In this document: piece by piece, positions 37,092-46,501 of the stretch | Layout of the letters: the number at the start of each line of letters is the position of its first letter | Position numbering within the stretch: position 1 is the first letter of the stretch | From: Humibacter sp. RRB41 | Lineage (GTDB): Bacteria; Actinomycetota; Actinomycetes; Actinomycetales; Microbacteriaceae | Direction: 5' to 3' | Assembly: GCF_022761015.1 (NCBI RefSeq) | Contig: NZ_JAKWJQ010000002.1 | Coordinates: 513,261 to 577,260 of the forward strand | Length of the DNA: 64,000 bases | The notes under the pieces: model-generated | What the model was told of the DNA's origin: nothing | Seen by the model: only the letters and a program-made list of their open reading frames with translations | Database searches by the model: none | Made by a program: the position numbers and the translations under genes

Positions 37092-39665
37092 CTATTTCGC
37101 TGTGACGAAGTTCACTAGGCGTGGAGCGCGAACCACCACGCTGGCCGGCTCTCGGTCTCCGAGCGCACGCTGCACCGCTGCGGATGCCCGAGCCAGACCT
37201 TCGAGCTCGTCCGCCCCGATCTTGGGCGAGACCTCGACGCGGTCGCGCACCTTGCCGTCGACCTGCACGATCGCGGTCAGCGACTCCTCGATGAGAAGAC
37301 TCGGATCGGCCCTGCGCCACAGCTGCAAGGCGACGGTCGGCTCGTAGCCGAGTGCCTGCCACATGTCTTCGGCCGTGTACGGGGCGAACAGGTTGAGCAC
37401 CAGGGTGACCACCTCTGCGGCCTCTCGCACCGCGGCATCCTGCGGGCCGGGACCGGAGTCGATCGCCTTTCGCGTCGCGTTCACCAGTTCCATGAGCCGC
37501 GCGACGACCACGTTGAACTTGAACTGCTCGACGAGAGCCGGGGCGTCCGCGAGCAGGCGGTGCGTGACGCGCCGGAGCGCGATGTCGCCGGAACGCCACT
37601 CGACGTCGGGAGAGCTGGTCACGTCGTGAGCCAGCCGCCACGCGCGAGCCAGGAACTTCGCGCTTCCGGCCGCCGAGACATCCGCCCAGTCGATATCGTC
37701 TTCCGGCGGACCGGCGAAGGCGATCGTCATGCGCAGTGCGTCAGCGCCGTGCTGACGCAGCTCGTCGGCGAACTCGACGAGGTTGCCCTTCGACTTGCTC
37801 ATCGCAGCACCGTTCAATATGACCTGGCCCTGGTTGAGCAAGGACATGAACGGCTCGGTGAACGACACGTACCCGAGGTCGAACAGCACCTTCGTCATGA
37901 AACGCGAGTAGAGCAGGTGCAGGATCGCGTGCTCGACGCCGCCGACGTACTGGTCGACGGGAGCCCATTTCTCCACTTCGGCGGGATCGAAAGCCTGCGT
38001 GTCGTCGTTCGCCGAGAGGTAGCGCAGGTAGTACCAGGAGCTGTCGACGAACGTGTCCATGGTGTCGCTGTCACGTGTCGCCTTGCCGCCGCAGTTCGGG
38101 CAGTCGACAGTCGACCACTCCGTCGCCGCGCCCAGTGGGCTGGTGCCCTTCGGCTTGAGGTCCAGGCCCTCCGCGTCCGGCAGAACGACGGGCAGCTGGT
38201 CCTCGGGCACCGGCACCTCGCCACACGCCGGGCAGTGGATGATCGGGATCGGTGTGCCCCAATAGCGCTGCCGAGAGATCAGCCAGTCGCGCAGCCTGAA
38301 ATTGCGCGCGGCGTGGCCGATCGACGACGACTCGAGTGCCTCGGTGATGCGGTGGATGGCGTTGTTCTTGCTCAGCCCGTTGAACGGGCCGGAGTTGATG
38401 AGGCGACCGTCACCGGTCAACGCCACACCGGTCGACGCCGGGTCGAGAGGCGGCAGGTCCTCGGGAAGCAGCGCTTCGCCGGTCTCCGGATCGGTCGGAA
38501 TGACGGGGATCGCGCCCGTGATCGGCGCGTTCGTGTCCACCACGACCCGCACAGGCAGGTCGAACGTGCGCGCGAAGTCGAGGTCGCGCTGGTCGTGAGC
38601 CGGCACCGCCATGACGGCGCCGTGGCCGTATTCAGCCAGCACGTAGTCGGCGGTCCAGATCGGCAGTCGCTCACCGCTGAGCGGGTTGATCGCATACCGC
38701 TCCAAGAACATTCCGGTCTTCTCACGGTCCGTGCTCAGCCGCTCGATGTCCGTGGCCGCCTGCGTCTGGCGCAGGTAGTCGTCGAACCGCTCACGCACGT
38801 GCGCCGGGGCATCCATGGCCAGCTCAGATGCCAGGTCGGAGTCCGGCGCCACCACGAGGAACGTCGCACCGTACAGCGTGTCGGGGCGCGTCGTGTAGAC
38901 GGCGATCGGCTCGTTCCTGCCTTCGATCCTGAACTGCACGTCGGCGCCGATCGAGCGACCGATCCAGTTGCGCTGCATCGTCAGCACGCGCGACGGCCAC
39001 GATCCCTCGAGCTGGTTCAAGTCGTCGAGCAGCCTGTCACCGTAGTCGGTGACACGGAAGTACCACTGGGTCAGCTTCTTCTTCACGACGGCGAACCCGC
39101 AGCGCTCGCAATGGCCGTCGATGACCTGCTCGTTGGCGAGCACTGTCTGGTCGTTGGGGCACCAGTTGACGGAGCCGTCCTTGCGGTAGGCGAGGCCCTT
39201 CTCGTACAGCTTCAGGAACAGCCACTGGTTCCACTTGTAGTACTCGGGATCGCTGGTGTGCAGTTCCTTGCTCCAGTCGAACGACGGGGCGTAGATGCGG
39301 AAGCTGCGCTTCTGCTGCGCGATGTTGTCGTAGGTCCAGCCGCGCGGGTCGATGCCGCGCTTGATCGCCGCGTTCTCGGCAGGCAGCCCGAAGGAATCCC
39401 AGCCGATCGGGTGCAGCACGTTGAATCCCTGCTGGCGCCAATACCGCGCAACGATATCGCCGAAACCGAACGCCTCGGCATGCCCCATGTGCAGGTCGCC
39501 CGACGGGTACGGGAACATGTCGAGCACGTACTTGCGCGGGCGCTTGTCGCCGGGAGCATCCGTGCGGAACGGTCGGAGCTCCTCCCACGCAGGCAGCCAC
39601 TTCGCCTGGATGGCAGCGAAGTCGTAACGGGCTTCTGAGCCGTCTCGCTCGTCGTGATCTGGCAC
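37092..39665 (-). CDS. leuS: leucyl-tRNA synthetase
   Basis: An 857-residue class I synthetase. The HIGH-equivalent is [15 protein letters not shown] and the KMSKS-equivalent is [10 protein letters not shown]. The CP1 editing domain contains [18 protein letters not shown] and the specificity stretch [17 protein letters not shown] zinc ribbon is present ([24 protein letters not shown]; also [15 protein letters not shown] and CPNCGG), characteristic of this family. GTG start. pabB follows upstream on the same strand 110 bp away. Confidence 0.98.
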   Translation of the reverse strand: MPDHDERDGSEARYDFAAIQAKWLPAWEELRPFRTDAPGDKRPRKYVLDMFPYPSGDLHMGHAEAFGFGDIVARYWRQQGFNVLHPIGWDSFGLPAENAAIKRGIDPRGWTYDNIAQQKRSFRIYAPSFDWSKELHTSDPEYYKWNQWLFLKLYEKGLAYRKDGSVNWCPNDQTVLANEQVIDGHCERCGFAVVKKKLTQWYFRVTDYGDRLLDDLNQLEGSWPSRVLTMQRNWIGRSIGADVQFRIEGRNEPIAVYTTRPDTLYGATFLVVAPDSDLASELAMDAPAHVRERFDDYLRQTQAATDIERLSTDREKTGMFLERYAINPLSGERLPIWTADYVLAEYGHGAVMAVPAHDQRDLDFARTFDLPVRVVVDTNAPITGAIPVIPTDPETGEALLPEDLPPLDPASTGVALTGDGRLINSGPFNGLSKNNAIHRITEALESSSIGHAARNFRLRDWLISRQRYWGTPIPIIHCPACGEVPVPEDQLPVVLPDAEGLDLKPKGTSPLGAATEWSTVDCPNCGGKATRDSDTMDTFVDSSWYYLRYLSANDDTQAFDPAEVEKWAPVDQYVGGVEHAILHLLYSRFMTKVLFDLGYVSFTEPFMSLLNQGQVILNGAAMSKSKGNLVEFADELRQHGADALRMTIAFAGPPEDDIDWADVSAAGSAKFLARAWRLAHDVTSSPDVEWRSGDIALRRVTHRLLADAPALVEQFKFNVVVARLMELVNATRKAIDSGPGPQDAAVREAAEVVTLVLNLFAPYTAEDMWQALGYEPTVALQLWRRADPSLLIEESLTAIVQVDGKVRDRVEVSPKIGADELEGLARASAAVQRALGDREPASVVVRAPRLVNFVTAK

Positions 39666-39695
39666 GTCGCTCTCAATCTCTGTGCGGGGAAGGGT

Positions 39696-39741
39696 GTGCG
39701 GACCCCGGCGTCCACACGAAAAAGGGGCGTTGAAAAGATTA
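39696..39741 (-). promoter_or_regulatory. leuS promoter and leader hairpin
   Basis: A -10 TAATCT (39741-39736, minus) lies about 70 bp before the GTG, identical to the leuA leader -10. The leader contains GTGTGGAC paired with GTCCGCAC (39717-39710 with 39703-39696) over six bases. No Leu-rich leader peptide was found here and no -35 is evident. Confidence 0.4.
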
Positions 39742-39775
39742 CCCGCTCATGTCGGGCAGATTGCGGGCCGCCCGC

Positions 39776-41170
39776 TCAGCGGCCGAGCGCCGCCAATAAG
39801 GCCGCAGCCTTCAGCTTGATCTCGGCGAGTTCCCTCTTCGGTACTGACAACGCGGTGATGCCGCCACCTGTTCCGATCACGGCCTCGCCACTGTGCATCA
39901 CGATGCTTCGGATGACCATCGCGAGCTCGGCGGACCCGTCGAGGCCCAGCCTTCCGAAGCATCCGCTGTAGACCCCGCGCGGGCCACGTTCGAGGTCGTT
40001 CAGGATGTCCATGGCGCTGAGCTTCGGCGTCCCGGTCATCGACCCAGCCGGAAAGCATGCGGCGAGCACGTGCAACGCGTCCACGCCGTCTGCGAGTCGC
40101 GCCTCGATCGTGCTCACCAGTTGATGCACGTGCCGGTGGGTCTCCACCTCGAGCAACGAGGTCACAGCGACGCCGCCGAGTCGTGCGACCCGGCTCAGAT
40201 CGTTGCGCATCAGGTCGACGATCATCAGGTTCTCGGCGCGTTCCTTCTCGTCACGTCCCAGCGCATCCTTGAGGCGCGCGTCGTCGTCAGGATCCGGAAG
40301 GCGTCGGGCGGTGCCCTTCACAGGGCTCGTCACTGCAACGCCATTCGCGACGGAGAGAAAGAGCTCGGGCGACGAGCTCAGCAGCGCGACGTCCCCGAAA
40401 CGCAGATAGCCGCCGTACGGCGCAGGGGAATCCCGTCGCAAGCGGCGATAGACGTCGAGCGGCCGGGCATCCGTCGGCATGCGGATCGTGTTGGTGAGAC
40501 AGAGCTGGTAGGCGTCGCCGGCACGGATCGACCGCTGGCATCGCTCGATCAGCCGCAGATACTCGCCATCGGAGTGTCGCCACTCCGGCTCGCCACGCCG
40601 CTCGGCGTCTCCGTGCCTCGCCTCCTCCTCGGCGGGCGCGGGCGCGAGCCCGCCCAGGGCGAGCTCCTCGAGACGGATGCTCGTGGCATCGGCCCACTCG
40701 CGTCCTGCCGCGTCGTCGAGGAACCACAGACTCAATTCACTCGACGCGTGATCGAACGCGACGACCTGATCGGCGGCGATCAGCGCGGCATCCGGAAAGG
40801 GCGACGGGTAGGTCGGAATGCCGAGCGCGTCCGCCCCGAACTCGTAGCCGAACCAGCCGACCCAGCCGAGGGGCGAGCCGGCCGGCGCATCCATCGACAC
40901 GAAGATCTCGGAGCGCAGGAGTTCCGACAGGTCACCGCCCACTTCAGCCGTTCGGTCGGCGGTCACCACGTGCACGACGCCGCCCGCGACCAGATAGCCG
41001 GGTCGTCTCGGCGATGCCGCGCCGAGGTAACTCACGCCATCGACACGGATTCCGGCATCCAGCCAGAACGCGTGGCTCTCGTGCGCGAACAGCGCATCGA
41101 ACACCACCTGCGGGTCGACGCCGAAGGGGAGCCGTTCCCTCCGCACCGGTGACATCGCACCGGGCATCAC
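39776..41170 (-). CDS. pabB: aminodeoxychorismate synthase component I
   Basis: A 464-residue chorismate-utilising enzyme for folate synthesis, working with a glutaminase (PabA) not present here. The signature SPVKGTARR has the Lys that separates PabB from anthranilate synthase, where Ala is found. LIVDLMRNDLSRVARLGGV and FPAGSMTGTPKLSAMDIL are conserved, as is GVYSGCFGRLGLDG. The N-terminal half GWVGWFGYEFGADALGIP is typical. The start could be either of two ATG codons (MMPGAM or MSPVRR). It is not fused to PabA. Confidence 0.9.
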   Translation of the reverse strand: MMPGAMSPVRRERLPFGVDPQVVFDALFAHESHAFWLDAGIRVDGVSYLGAASPRRPGYLVAGGVVHVVTADRTAEVGGDLSELLRSEIFVSMDAPAGSPLGWVGWFGYEFGADALGIPTYPSPFPDAALIAADQVVAFDHASSELSLWFLDDAAGREWADATSIRLEELALGGLAPAPAEEEARHGDAERRGEPEWRHSDGEYLRLIERCQRSIRAGDAYQLCLTNTIRMPTDARPLDVYRRLRRDSPAPYGGYLRFGDVALLSSSPELFLSVANGVAVTSPVKGTARRLPDPDDDARLKDALGRDEKERAENLMIVDLMRNDLSRVARLGGVAVTSLLEVETHRHVHQLVSTIEARLADGVDALHVLAACFPAGSMTGTPKLSAMDILNDLERGPRGVYSGCFGRLGLDGSAELAMVIRSIVMHSGEAVIGTGGGITALSVPKRELAEIKLKAAALLAALGR

Positions 41171-41217
41171 GAACGACTCCCCCGCCGTCGACCCCTACTC
41201 GGAGCCATGATCACCTG

Positions 41218-42147
41218 CTACTGGAACAGGTTCTTCTCCGACAGCCACTCCTTGGCGATCTGAGCGGCGGACTCCTTCGCCGAACCGGAGGCCTTGTCGT
41301 TCATAGAAACGAGATCGTCCGTCGTGAGCGCACCCGAAACGGCGTTGAGCACGCTCTTCACCTTGTCCGTGACCTTTTTCGAGTTGATCACCGGAAGGAC
41401 GTTCTCGGCGATGATGATGTTCTTCGGGTCCTTCAGGGTGACGAACCCGTTGTCCTTGATCGCCGAACTCGTCGTGTAGATGTCCGCAAGCTGCACCGTG
41501 CCGTCCTGCAAGGCCTTCACTGTCAACGGTCCACCGCTGTCGCTGATCGGGTCGAGCGTCGCCGTCACGCCGTATGCCGACTTCAGCCCGGGGATTCCAT
41601 AGGGGCGATCGGCGAACTCGGGATTGGCGCCGACGGTCAGCGGGATGCTGACCGACTTGAGGTCGGAAAGACTCGTGACGTTGTACTTCTCGGAGAAGGC
41701 CTTGGTGACGTTGTACGAGTCCTTGTCTTCCGCCTTGGACTGGTTCAGGACCTGATATCCCTTGGGCAGCGCGTCGCTCAGCGCGGCGTACACGTCTGTG
41801 CTGGACTGCGCCGTCGTCTTGGCGTCGTAGTACTGCAGCAGGCTGCCGGAGTACTCGGGAACCAGGTCGATCGAGCCGTCCTGAAGAGCCTTCAGGTAGG
41901 CCTCACGGGCACCGATGTTCGGCTTGATCGACGTCTTCACGCCGTTGGAAGCCAACGCCTGGGTATAGATCTGGGCGATGATCTCGGACTCGGGGAAGTT
42001 CGCCGAACCGACGACGATCGCGCCACCGGAATTCGCTGACGACGTCGTGGAGCTGTCGAGCGGGTTGCCCGACGAGCACCCAGCCAGGGCGAGCGCGCCC
42101 AGTGCCGCGGCCGCGGCAGCGCTGATGATGCGTGATTTCAGTGCCAT
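41218..42147 (-). CDS. osmoprotectant ABC transporter substrate-binding lipoprotein
   Basis: A 309-residue exported lipoprotein. The signal peptide ends in LALAGC (lipobox), followed by a Ser/Thr linker. VGSANFPESEIIAQIYTQAL and VPEYSGSLLQYYDA are hallmarks of the OpuC/ProX choline and glycine-betaine binding family, as is LVPEYSGSLL. The aromatic-box residues cannot be verified by eye. It is the last gene of a four-gene importer unit. Confidence 0.93.
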   Translation of the reverse strand: MALKSRIISAAAAAALGALALAGCSSGNPLDSSTTSSANSGGAIVVGSANFPESEIIAQIYTQALASNGVKTSIKPNIGAREAYLKALQDGSIDLVPEYSGSLLQYYDAKTTAQSSTDVYAALSDALPKGYQVLNQSKAEDKDSYNVTKAFSEKYNVTSLSDLKSVSIPLTVGANPEFADRPYGIPGLKSAYGVTATLDPISDSGGPLTVKALQDGTVQLADIYTTSSAIKDNGFVTLKDPKNIIIAENVLPVINSKKVTDKVKSVLNAVSGALTTDDLVSMNDKASGSAKESAAQIAKEWLSEKNLFQ

Positions 42148-42175
42148 GGTGCTTCGCTTTCTGTTCTGTGGCTTT

Positions 42176-42910
42176 TCAGCCTGCTGTGGTGGAGCCCGAC
42201 GTCCCGACCAGAGATCGGGACTGGCGCACGCGCACATCGGATGCCCTCCCGAGCACGACGCCGCGTGGCACGACGAGTCGTTGCACGATGGCGAACACGC
42301 CATCGGCGACGAGCGCGAGGATGATCACGACGATCGAGCCGCCGAGCATCTCCGCATAGTTCTGTACGGCGTAGCCGTCGTAGATGTACCGGCCGAGGCC
42401 GCCCAGCGGCAGGTAGGCCGCGACCGTCCACGTGGCGATCACCTGGAGGCACGCCGACCGCACACCGCCGATGATGATCGGCAGCGCGAGAGGCAGTTCG
42501 ACCTTGAACAGCACCTGCCAGCCGGTCATTCCGATCGAACGCGCGGCGTCGATGGTCTGCCGGTCGACGGCTTCCACGCCCGCATAGGCCCCGGCGATCA
42601 GCGGGGGAAGGGCGAGCAACACCATCGCCACAAGGGGCGGGCCGAAGCCCAAGCCGAGCCACGTCGCCAACAGCAGGAGGACACCGAGCGTCGGAAGCGC
42701 ACGAAGTGCCCCCGAAAACTGCACGGCGACCCCGCGACCCTTGCCCGTATGCCCGACGGCGAGTCCGATCGGCAGGGCGATGATGCACGCGACGACCAAC
42801 GTCACCAGTGTGTACACGAGGTGCTCTTCGGTGCGCGCCGGTATCCCTCCCGGCCCCGACCAATTCGTCGGGTCGAGTAGCCAGTTGAAGGCGTCTGACC
42901 AGCCGTTCAT
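42176..42910 (-). CDS. osmoprotectant ABC transporter permease (second)
   Basis: A 244-residue permease with five or six membrane segments. LVYTLVTLVVACIIALPIGLAVGHTG begins the BPD domain. The coupling loop is IDAARSIGMTGWQVLFKVELPLALPIIIGGVR (EAA motif). The C-terminal region (RLVVPRGVVLG) is basic. It overlaps the upstream permease by four bases and lies 28 bp before the binding-protein gene. Specificity follows from its partners. Confidence 0.93.
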   Translation of the reverse strand: MNGWSDAFNWLLDPTNWSGPGGIPARTEEHLVYTLVTLVVACIIALPIGLAVGHTGKGRGVAVQFSGALRALPTLGVLLLLATWLGLGFGPPLVAMVLLALPPLIAGAYAGVEAVDRQTIDAARSIGMTGWQVLFKVELPLALPIIIGGVRSACLQVIATWTVAAYLPLGGLGRYIYDGYAVQNYAEMLGGSIVVIILALVADGVFAIVQRLVVPRGVVLGRASDVRVRQSRSLVGTSGSTTAG

Positions 42911-43599
42911 GCCGCCTCCACCAACTCGGGAGTCTCATCGCGGATCGCTACACGGGTGCGGCGCGAGCGGCGATGCGTCCACGGCATCAGCACACGGCCG
43001 AGCCCGGCCAGGATCAGGTCGAACACGACCGCGATCACAATCGTGCCGACGATGCCGACACCGATCTCGAGGGGGAAGCCCACCTGGAAGCCTCGCAGAA
43101 AGAAGTATCCGAGGCTGGGAACGCCGATCACCGATCCGACGCTCACCAGACTGATCGTGCTCACGGAGACGACGCGGATGCCGGACAGCAGAACGGGTCC
43201 CGCCAGCGGCAGCTCGACGGACCAGAACCTGCGCCACGTCGAGAACCCGACAGCCGTTGCAGCCAGCAGCACGTCGACATCCACCGCCGCGAACGCATCG
43301 GACGCGGTGCGGACCATGATCGCCACCGCGTAGATGCTGAGGCTGATCACGACGTTGGCCGGATCGAGCACCTTCGTGCCGATGATGCTCGGCAGCACGA
43401 GAAACAGCGGCAGCGACGGGACCGCGTAGAGGATGCCTACGATGGCGAGCACCGTTCCACGGCTCGCTCGGTATCGATTGGCCAACCATCCGATCGGCAC
43501 CGACAGCACGAGCCCGACGATGATGGGCGGCACGGACAGGCCGGCATGGATCAGCGTTAGCTGCCAGATCTGGCCCGCGTTCTCGATCAGCCAGTTCAC
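42907..43599 (-). CDS. osmoprotectant ABC transporter permease (first)
   Basis: A 230-residue permease. LTLIHAGLSVPPIIVGLVLSVPIGWLANR and AVPSLPLFLVLPSIIG open it. The EAA loop is VDVLLAATAVGFSTWRRFWSVELPLAGPVLLSGIR. Five membrane helices. It overlaps both neighbours by four bases, so the ATPase, both permeases and the binding protein are made together. Confidence 0.93.
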   Translation of the reverse strand: MNWLIENAGQIWQLTLIHAGLSVPPIIVGLVLSVPIGWLANRYRASRGTVLAIVGILYAVPSLPLFLVLPSIIGTKVLDPANVVISLSIYAVAIMVRTASDAFAAVDVDVLLAATAVGFSTWRRFWSVELPLAGPVLLSGIRVVSVSTISLVSVGSVIGVPSLGYFFLRGFQVGFPLEIGVGIVGTIVIAVVFDLILAGLGRVLMPWTHRRSRRTRVAIRDETPELVEAA

Positions 43600-44489
43600 C
43601 GCGGCTGATCACCCTGCGCCGAAGCACCCGAAGCCGCTGCGACGGCTCCAGCCTCATCGTCATCGGTCACGAGAACCCCGGCAGCGCGGCCCTCGGAATC
43701 GACGAGCACGTCGCGCCCGGCTTCGCTGCGCACGCGAAGCGCACGCTTGCCCCGGTCGGCGCCGATGAACTTGGCGACGAACTCGTCCGCCGGGTCGGCG
43801 AGGATCTCCTGTGGGGTACCGACTTGCGCGACCAGACCGCCTTTCTTGAAGATGACCACCTGGTGACCGAGCAGAAACGCTTCGTCGATGTCGTGCGTGA
43901 CGAAGACCACCGTCTTGTCCAAGTCGTGCTGCAGCCGCAACAGCTCTTGCTGAAGCTCAGCGCGCACCAGCGGATCGACCGCACCGAACGGCTCGTCCAA
44001 CAGCAGGATGTTCGGGTCGACGGCAAGCCCGCGTGCGACGCCGACACGTTGCTGCTGACCGCCCGAGAGCTGGCTCGGATACCTGTCGGCCAGCGATCGA
44101 TCGAGTCCGACGGCATCCATCAGCTCGAGCGCGCGAACGCGGGCATCCTTGCGCTTGACGCCCCTGAGCAGGGGAACGGTCGCGATGTTGTCCGCGACCT
44201 TGCGGTGCGGAAGGAGCCCGGAGTTCTGCATCACGTAGCCGATGCTCCGCCGCAGCTTGACCGGCTCGAGGGTGGAGACGTCGTTCCCGTCGATCTCGAT
44301 CACGCCGCTCGTGGGGTCGACCATGCGGTTGATCATCCGCAGAATCGTGGTCTTGCCGCTTCCCGACGAGCCGACGAGTACCGTGATTCTGCGCGAAGGG
44401 ATGACCAGGCTGAAGTCCCGCACCGCGACGGTGCCGTCGGGGAACTCTTTGGTCACCGATCGGAATTCGATCATCGTCTGGAAGCTCAT
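43596..44489 (-). CDS. osmoprotectant ABC transporter ATP-binding protein
   Basis: A 297-residue ATPase of the OpuCA/ProV type. Walker A VGSSGSGKTTILRMINR, Q-loop GYVMQNSGLLPHRKV, signature LSGGQQQRVGVARGLA, Walker B ILLLDEPFGAVD and H-loop VTHDIDEAF. RMINRMVDPTSGVIEIDG is typical of glycine-betaine importers. After residue 240 there is only a short accessory region, not the full tandem CBS pair that senses osmolarity in many relatives. The start may be ATG 44489 or ATG 44474 (MIEFRSV). Confidence 0.92.
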   Translation of the reverse strand: MSFQTMIEFRSVTKEFPDGTVAVRDFSLVIPSRRITVLVGSSGSGKTTILRMINRMVDPTSGVIEIDGNDVSTLEPVKLRRSIGYVMQNSGLLPHRKVADNIATVPLLRGVKRKDARVRALELMDAVGLDRSLADRYPSQLSGGQQQRVGVARGLAVDPNILLLDEPFGAVDPLVRAELQQELLRLQHDLDKTVVFVTHDIDEAFLLGHQVVIFKKGGLVAQVGTPQEILADPADEFVAKFIGADRGKRALRVRSEAGRDVLVDSEGRAAGVLVTDDDEAGAVAAASGASAQGDQPR

Positions 44490-44655
44490 TCCTGCAGGCG
44501 GGGCGGTCAGCGGGTGGTTGCGCGAAAGACGTGTTCGTCAAGGGAAGCACGAATGCACCCTCGATGGGGAGGGGTCACGCAGGTTTCCACTATGTCCCAG
44601 ACGACCGACAGAAGGCCGGATCTGCAGAAATCTGCCGTAACGCGGGCATCAGCCC

Positions 44656-45306
44656 TCAGTCGTAATACTTTTCCAGATAGGCGGTGGCGACGACGCGGGC
44701 CTCGCTCAGTGTGCGACGGTCGCCGTCGGCATTGCGCAGATAGGCCCTCTCGATCAGCGATTCCGTCATCTGCGCCGCGATGTCGAGATGGAACACCAAC
44801 TCGTCGCTCGGCGTGAACCCATACGTGCTCACGAGGACCTCGGCGACACGGACCGCGAACTCCCCGACGTGGTCGGGCGTGGCTCCGGACTCCTCGACAC
44901 CCCGCACGTCCTCGAAGCGCATGATGCGAAAGCCGGGCTCGGTGCGGAACATCGTCGCGAACGTCTCCGCGAACCGCTCGATGGCACCCTGCCAGGTCGA
45001 GGGGGACGTGCGCTCGATGTCGTCGGACGCCATCAGTCGGTACCGCCGCACCGCCCTGTCGCGCAACGCGACGAGCAGTGCGATGCGGTCGGGGAAGTAT
45101 CGGTACACGGTGCCGATGGATGCGCCGCTCTCCTCCGCAACCTGCGCGGTGGTGAGCCGGTCGAAGCCGACCTCGTCCACGACCGCTGCCGCGGCATCAA
45201 GCAGTGCATCGATGCGGGCGACGCTCCGTTCTTGAGACGGCTCGACGCGCAACGATGCTGCCGAGTTCGGCACCTCGATCGCCCCGACGAGGATCTCCTC
45301 GATCAT
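44656..45306 (-). CDS. TetR-family transcriptional regulator
   Basis: A 216-residue regulator. ARIDALLDAAAAVVDEVGFDRLTTAQVAEESGASIGTVYRYFPDRIALLVAL is the TetR helix-turn-helix. The C-terminal ligand domain is not assignable; DELVFHLDIAAQMTESLIERAY is reminiscent of actinobacterial TetR_C regions. ATG 45306 is preceded by AGGAAG at nine bases; the longer upstream frame lacks family sequence. It is divergent from the App1-like gene (143 bp apart), which it may control. Target inferred. Confidence 0.88.
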   Translation of the reverse strand: MIEEILVGAIEVPNSAASLRVEPSQERSVARIDALLDAAAAVVDEVGFDRLTTAQVAEESGASIGTVYRYFPDRIALLVALRDRAVRRYRLMASDDIERTSPSTWQGAIERFAETFATMFRTEPGFRIMRFEDVRGVEESGATPDHVGEFAVRVAEVLVSTYGFTPSDELVFHLDIAAQMTESLIERAYLRNADGDRRTLSEARVVATAYLEKYYD

Positions 45307-45448
45307 TCCGTTCTGCTTCCTGTCCGCATCGACCACCCTCGCGACGATAGTCGAATGCTTTCGAATCTCGCCCGTACCAGAAGAGTTTTCACCCTTCATC
45401 ACGCGGCCCGCCACCAATCCGTCAGGCTGCCCATGAAAGACTGTTCGG

Positions 45449-46501
45449 ATGGTCAGCCGCCCCCGCTCCGCGCCCAAGGTGCATCGCGCTGCGCGCCTGG
45501 AGGATGCCTTCCACGGGTTTCGCGCCCGCAGGGCACGCAAGCGCGGTCATCTGCCGACCGTGCTCTCGTACACCGGCTATGGCACGACATCCTGGGTGCG
45601 TGTGCTCGGGCGTGTCGTGCTCGCGAAGGATCCCCGTCCCGGTTCGCGGGCCGAGCGGACGAACCGCAAGCGCGAAGAGAGTGTGCGCGGCTGGAGAAGC
45701 TTCATCAGCGTTCCGATCAGCGACGCCGACGTGATCATCGAGATCGAGGGCATCGAGCACGTCGTCCGGCCCGACCGCGGCGGTGTCATCGACACCGTTC
45801 TGCCGGTGTCGCTCGAGCCGGGAACGCACTGGATCTCTTTCCGCGTCGAGGGTGCAGGCGACGTCGCGACCGCACCGGTCCAGATCGTGGCCGACGACGC
45901 ATCCTTCGGGGTCATCTCCGACGTCGACGACACCGTGATGGTGACCGCGCTTCCCCGGCCTCTGCTCGCGGCCTGGAACACGTTCGTCCTTGACGAGCAT
46001 GCGCGGGTCCCGACTCCCGGCATGGCCGTGCTTCTGGAACGCCTCACGTCTGCGCACCCCGGCGCACCCGTCGTGTACCTGTCGACGGGCGCATGGAACG
46101 TCGCCCCCGCCGTGACCCGTTTTCTGTCGCGCAACCTGTTCCCGCCGGGTGCTCTTCTCCTGACGGATTGGGGTCCGACGCATGACAGGTGGTTTCGGAG
46201 CGGTACGGAGCACAAGGAGTGCAACCTGCGCCGCCTGGTGAGCGAGTTCCCCGACGTGAAATGGCTGCTCGTCGGCGATGACGGACAGCACGATGAGCGG
46301 ATCTACGCCGAGTTCGCCACGGAGCACCCGCAGAATGTCGCGGCCGTTGCGATCCGGCAGCTCTCCAACACCGAATCCGTGCTCGCGGGCGGCCGTTCGA
46401 AGGCCGAGAAGCACTCGCAGGTGAGCGGCGTGCCGTGGGTCTACGGCACCGACGGCGCCGCCCTTCTGGCACAACTGGCCGATCTGGGACTGGTGAGGTG
46501 A
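45449..46501 (+). CDS. App1-type (DUF2183) phosphatase-domain protein
   Basis: A 350-residue cytosolic protein. The C-terminal half is the DUF2183 domain related to yeast phosphatidate phosphatase App1: SFGVISDVDDTVMV carries the DxDxT/V catalytic motif of the HAD superfamily, followed by PVVYLSTGAWNVAP and LLVGDDGQHDERIY with the second Asp pair. The N-terminal half (GYGTTSWVRVLGRVVL, then a beta-rich stretch) is a domain usual in bacterial members. It has no signal peptide. The stop overlaps the next gene's GTG. A lipid-phosphatase activity is expected from family, not proven. Confidence 0.86.
   Translation: MVSRPRSAPKVHRAARLEDAFHGFRARRARKRGHLPTVLSYTGYGTTSWVRVLGRVVLAKDPRPGSRAERTNRKREESVRGWRSFISVPISDADVIIEIEGIEHVVRPDRGGVIDTVLPVSLEPGTHWISFRVEGAGDVATAPVQIVADDASFGVISDVDDTVMVTALPRPLLAAWNTFVLDEHARVPTPGMAVLLERLTSAHPGAPVVYLSTGAWNVAPAVTRFLSRNLFPPGALLLTDWGPTHDRWFRSGTEHKECNLRRLVSEFPDVKWLLVGDDGQHDERIYAEFATEHPQNVAAVAIRQLSNTESVLAGGRSKAEKHSQVSGVPWVYGTDGAALLAQLADLGLVR

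Noticed and set aside
37560..39638. 692-residue open frame on the plus strand
   Set aside because: Antisense of leuS; a shadow of GC-rich codon structure.
39666..39775. A T-box or Leu attenuator before leuS
   Set aside because: Only a short hairpin is present; there is no T-box sequence and no Leu-rich leader frame.
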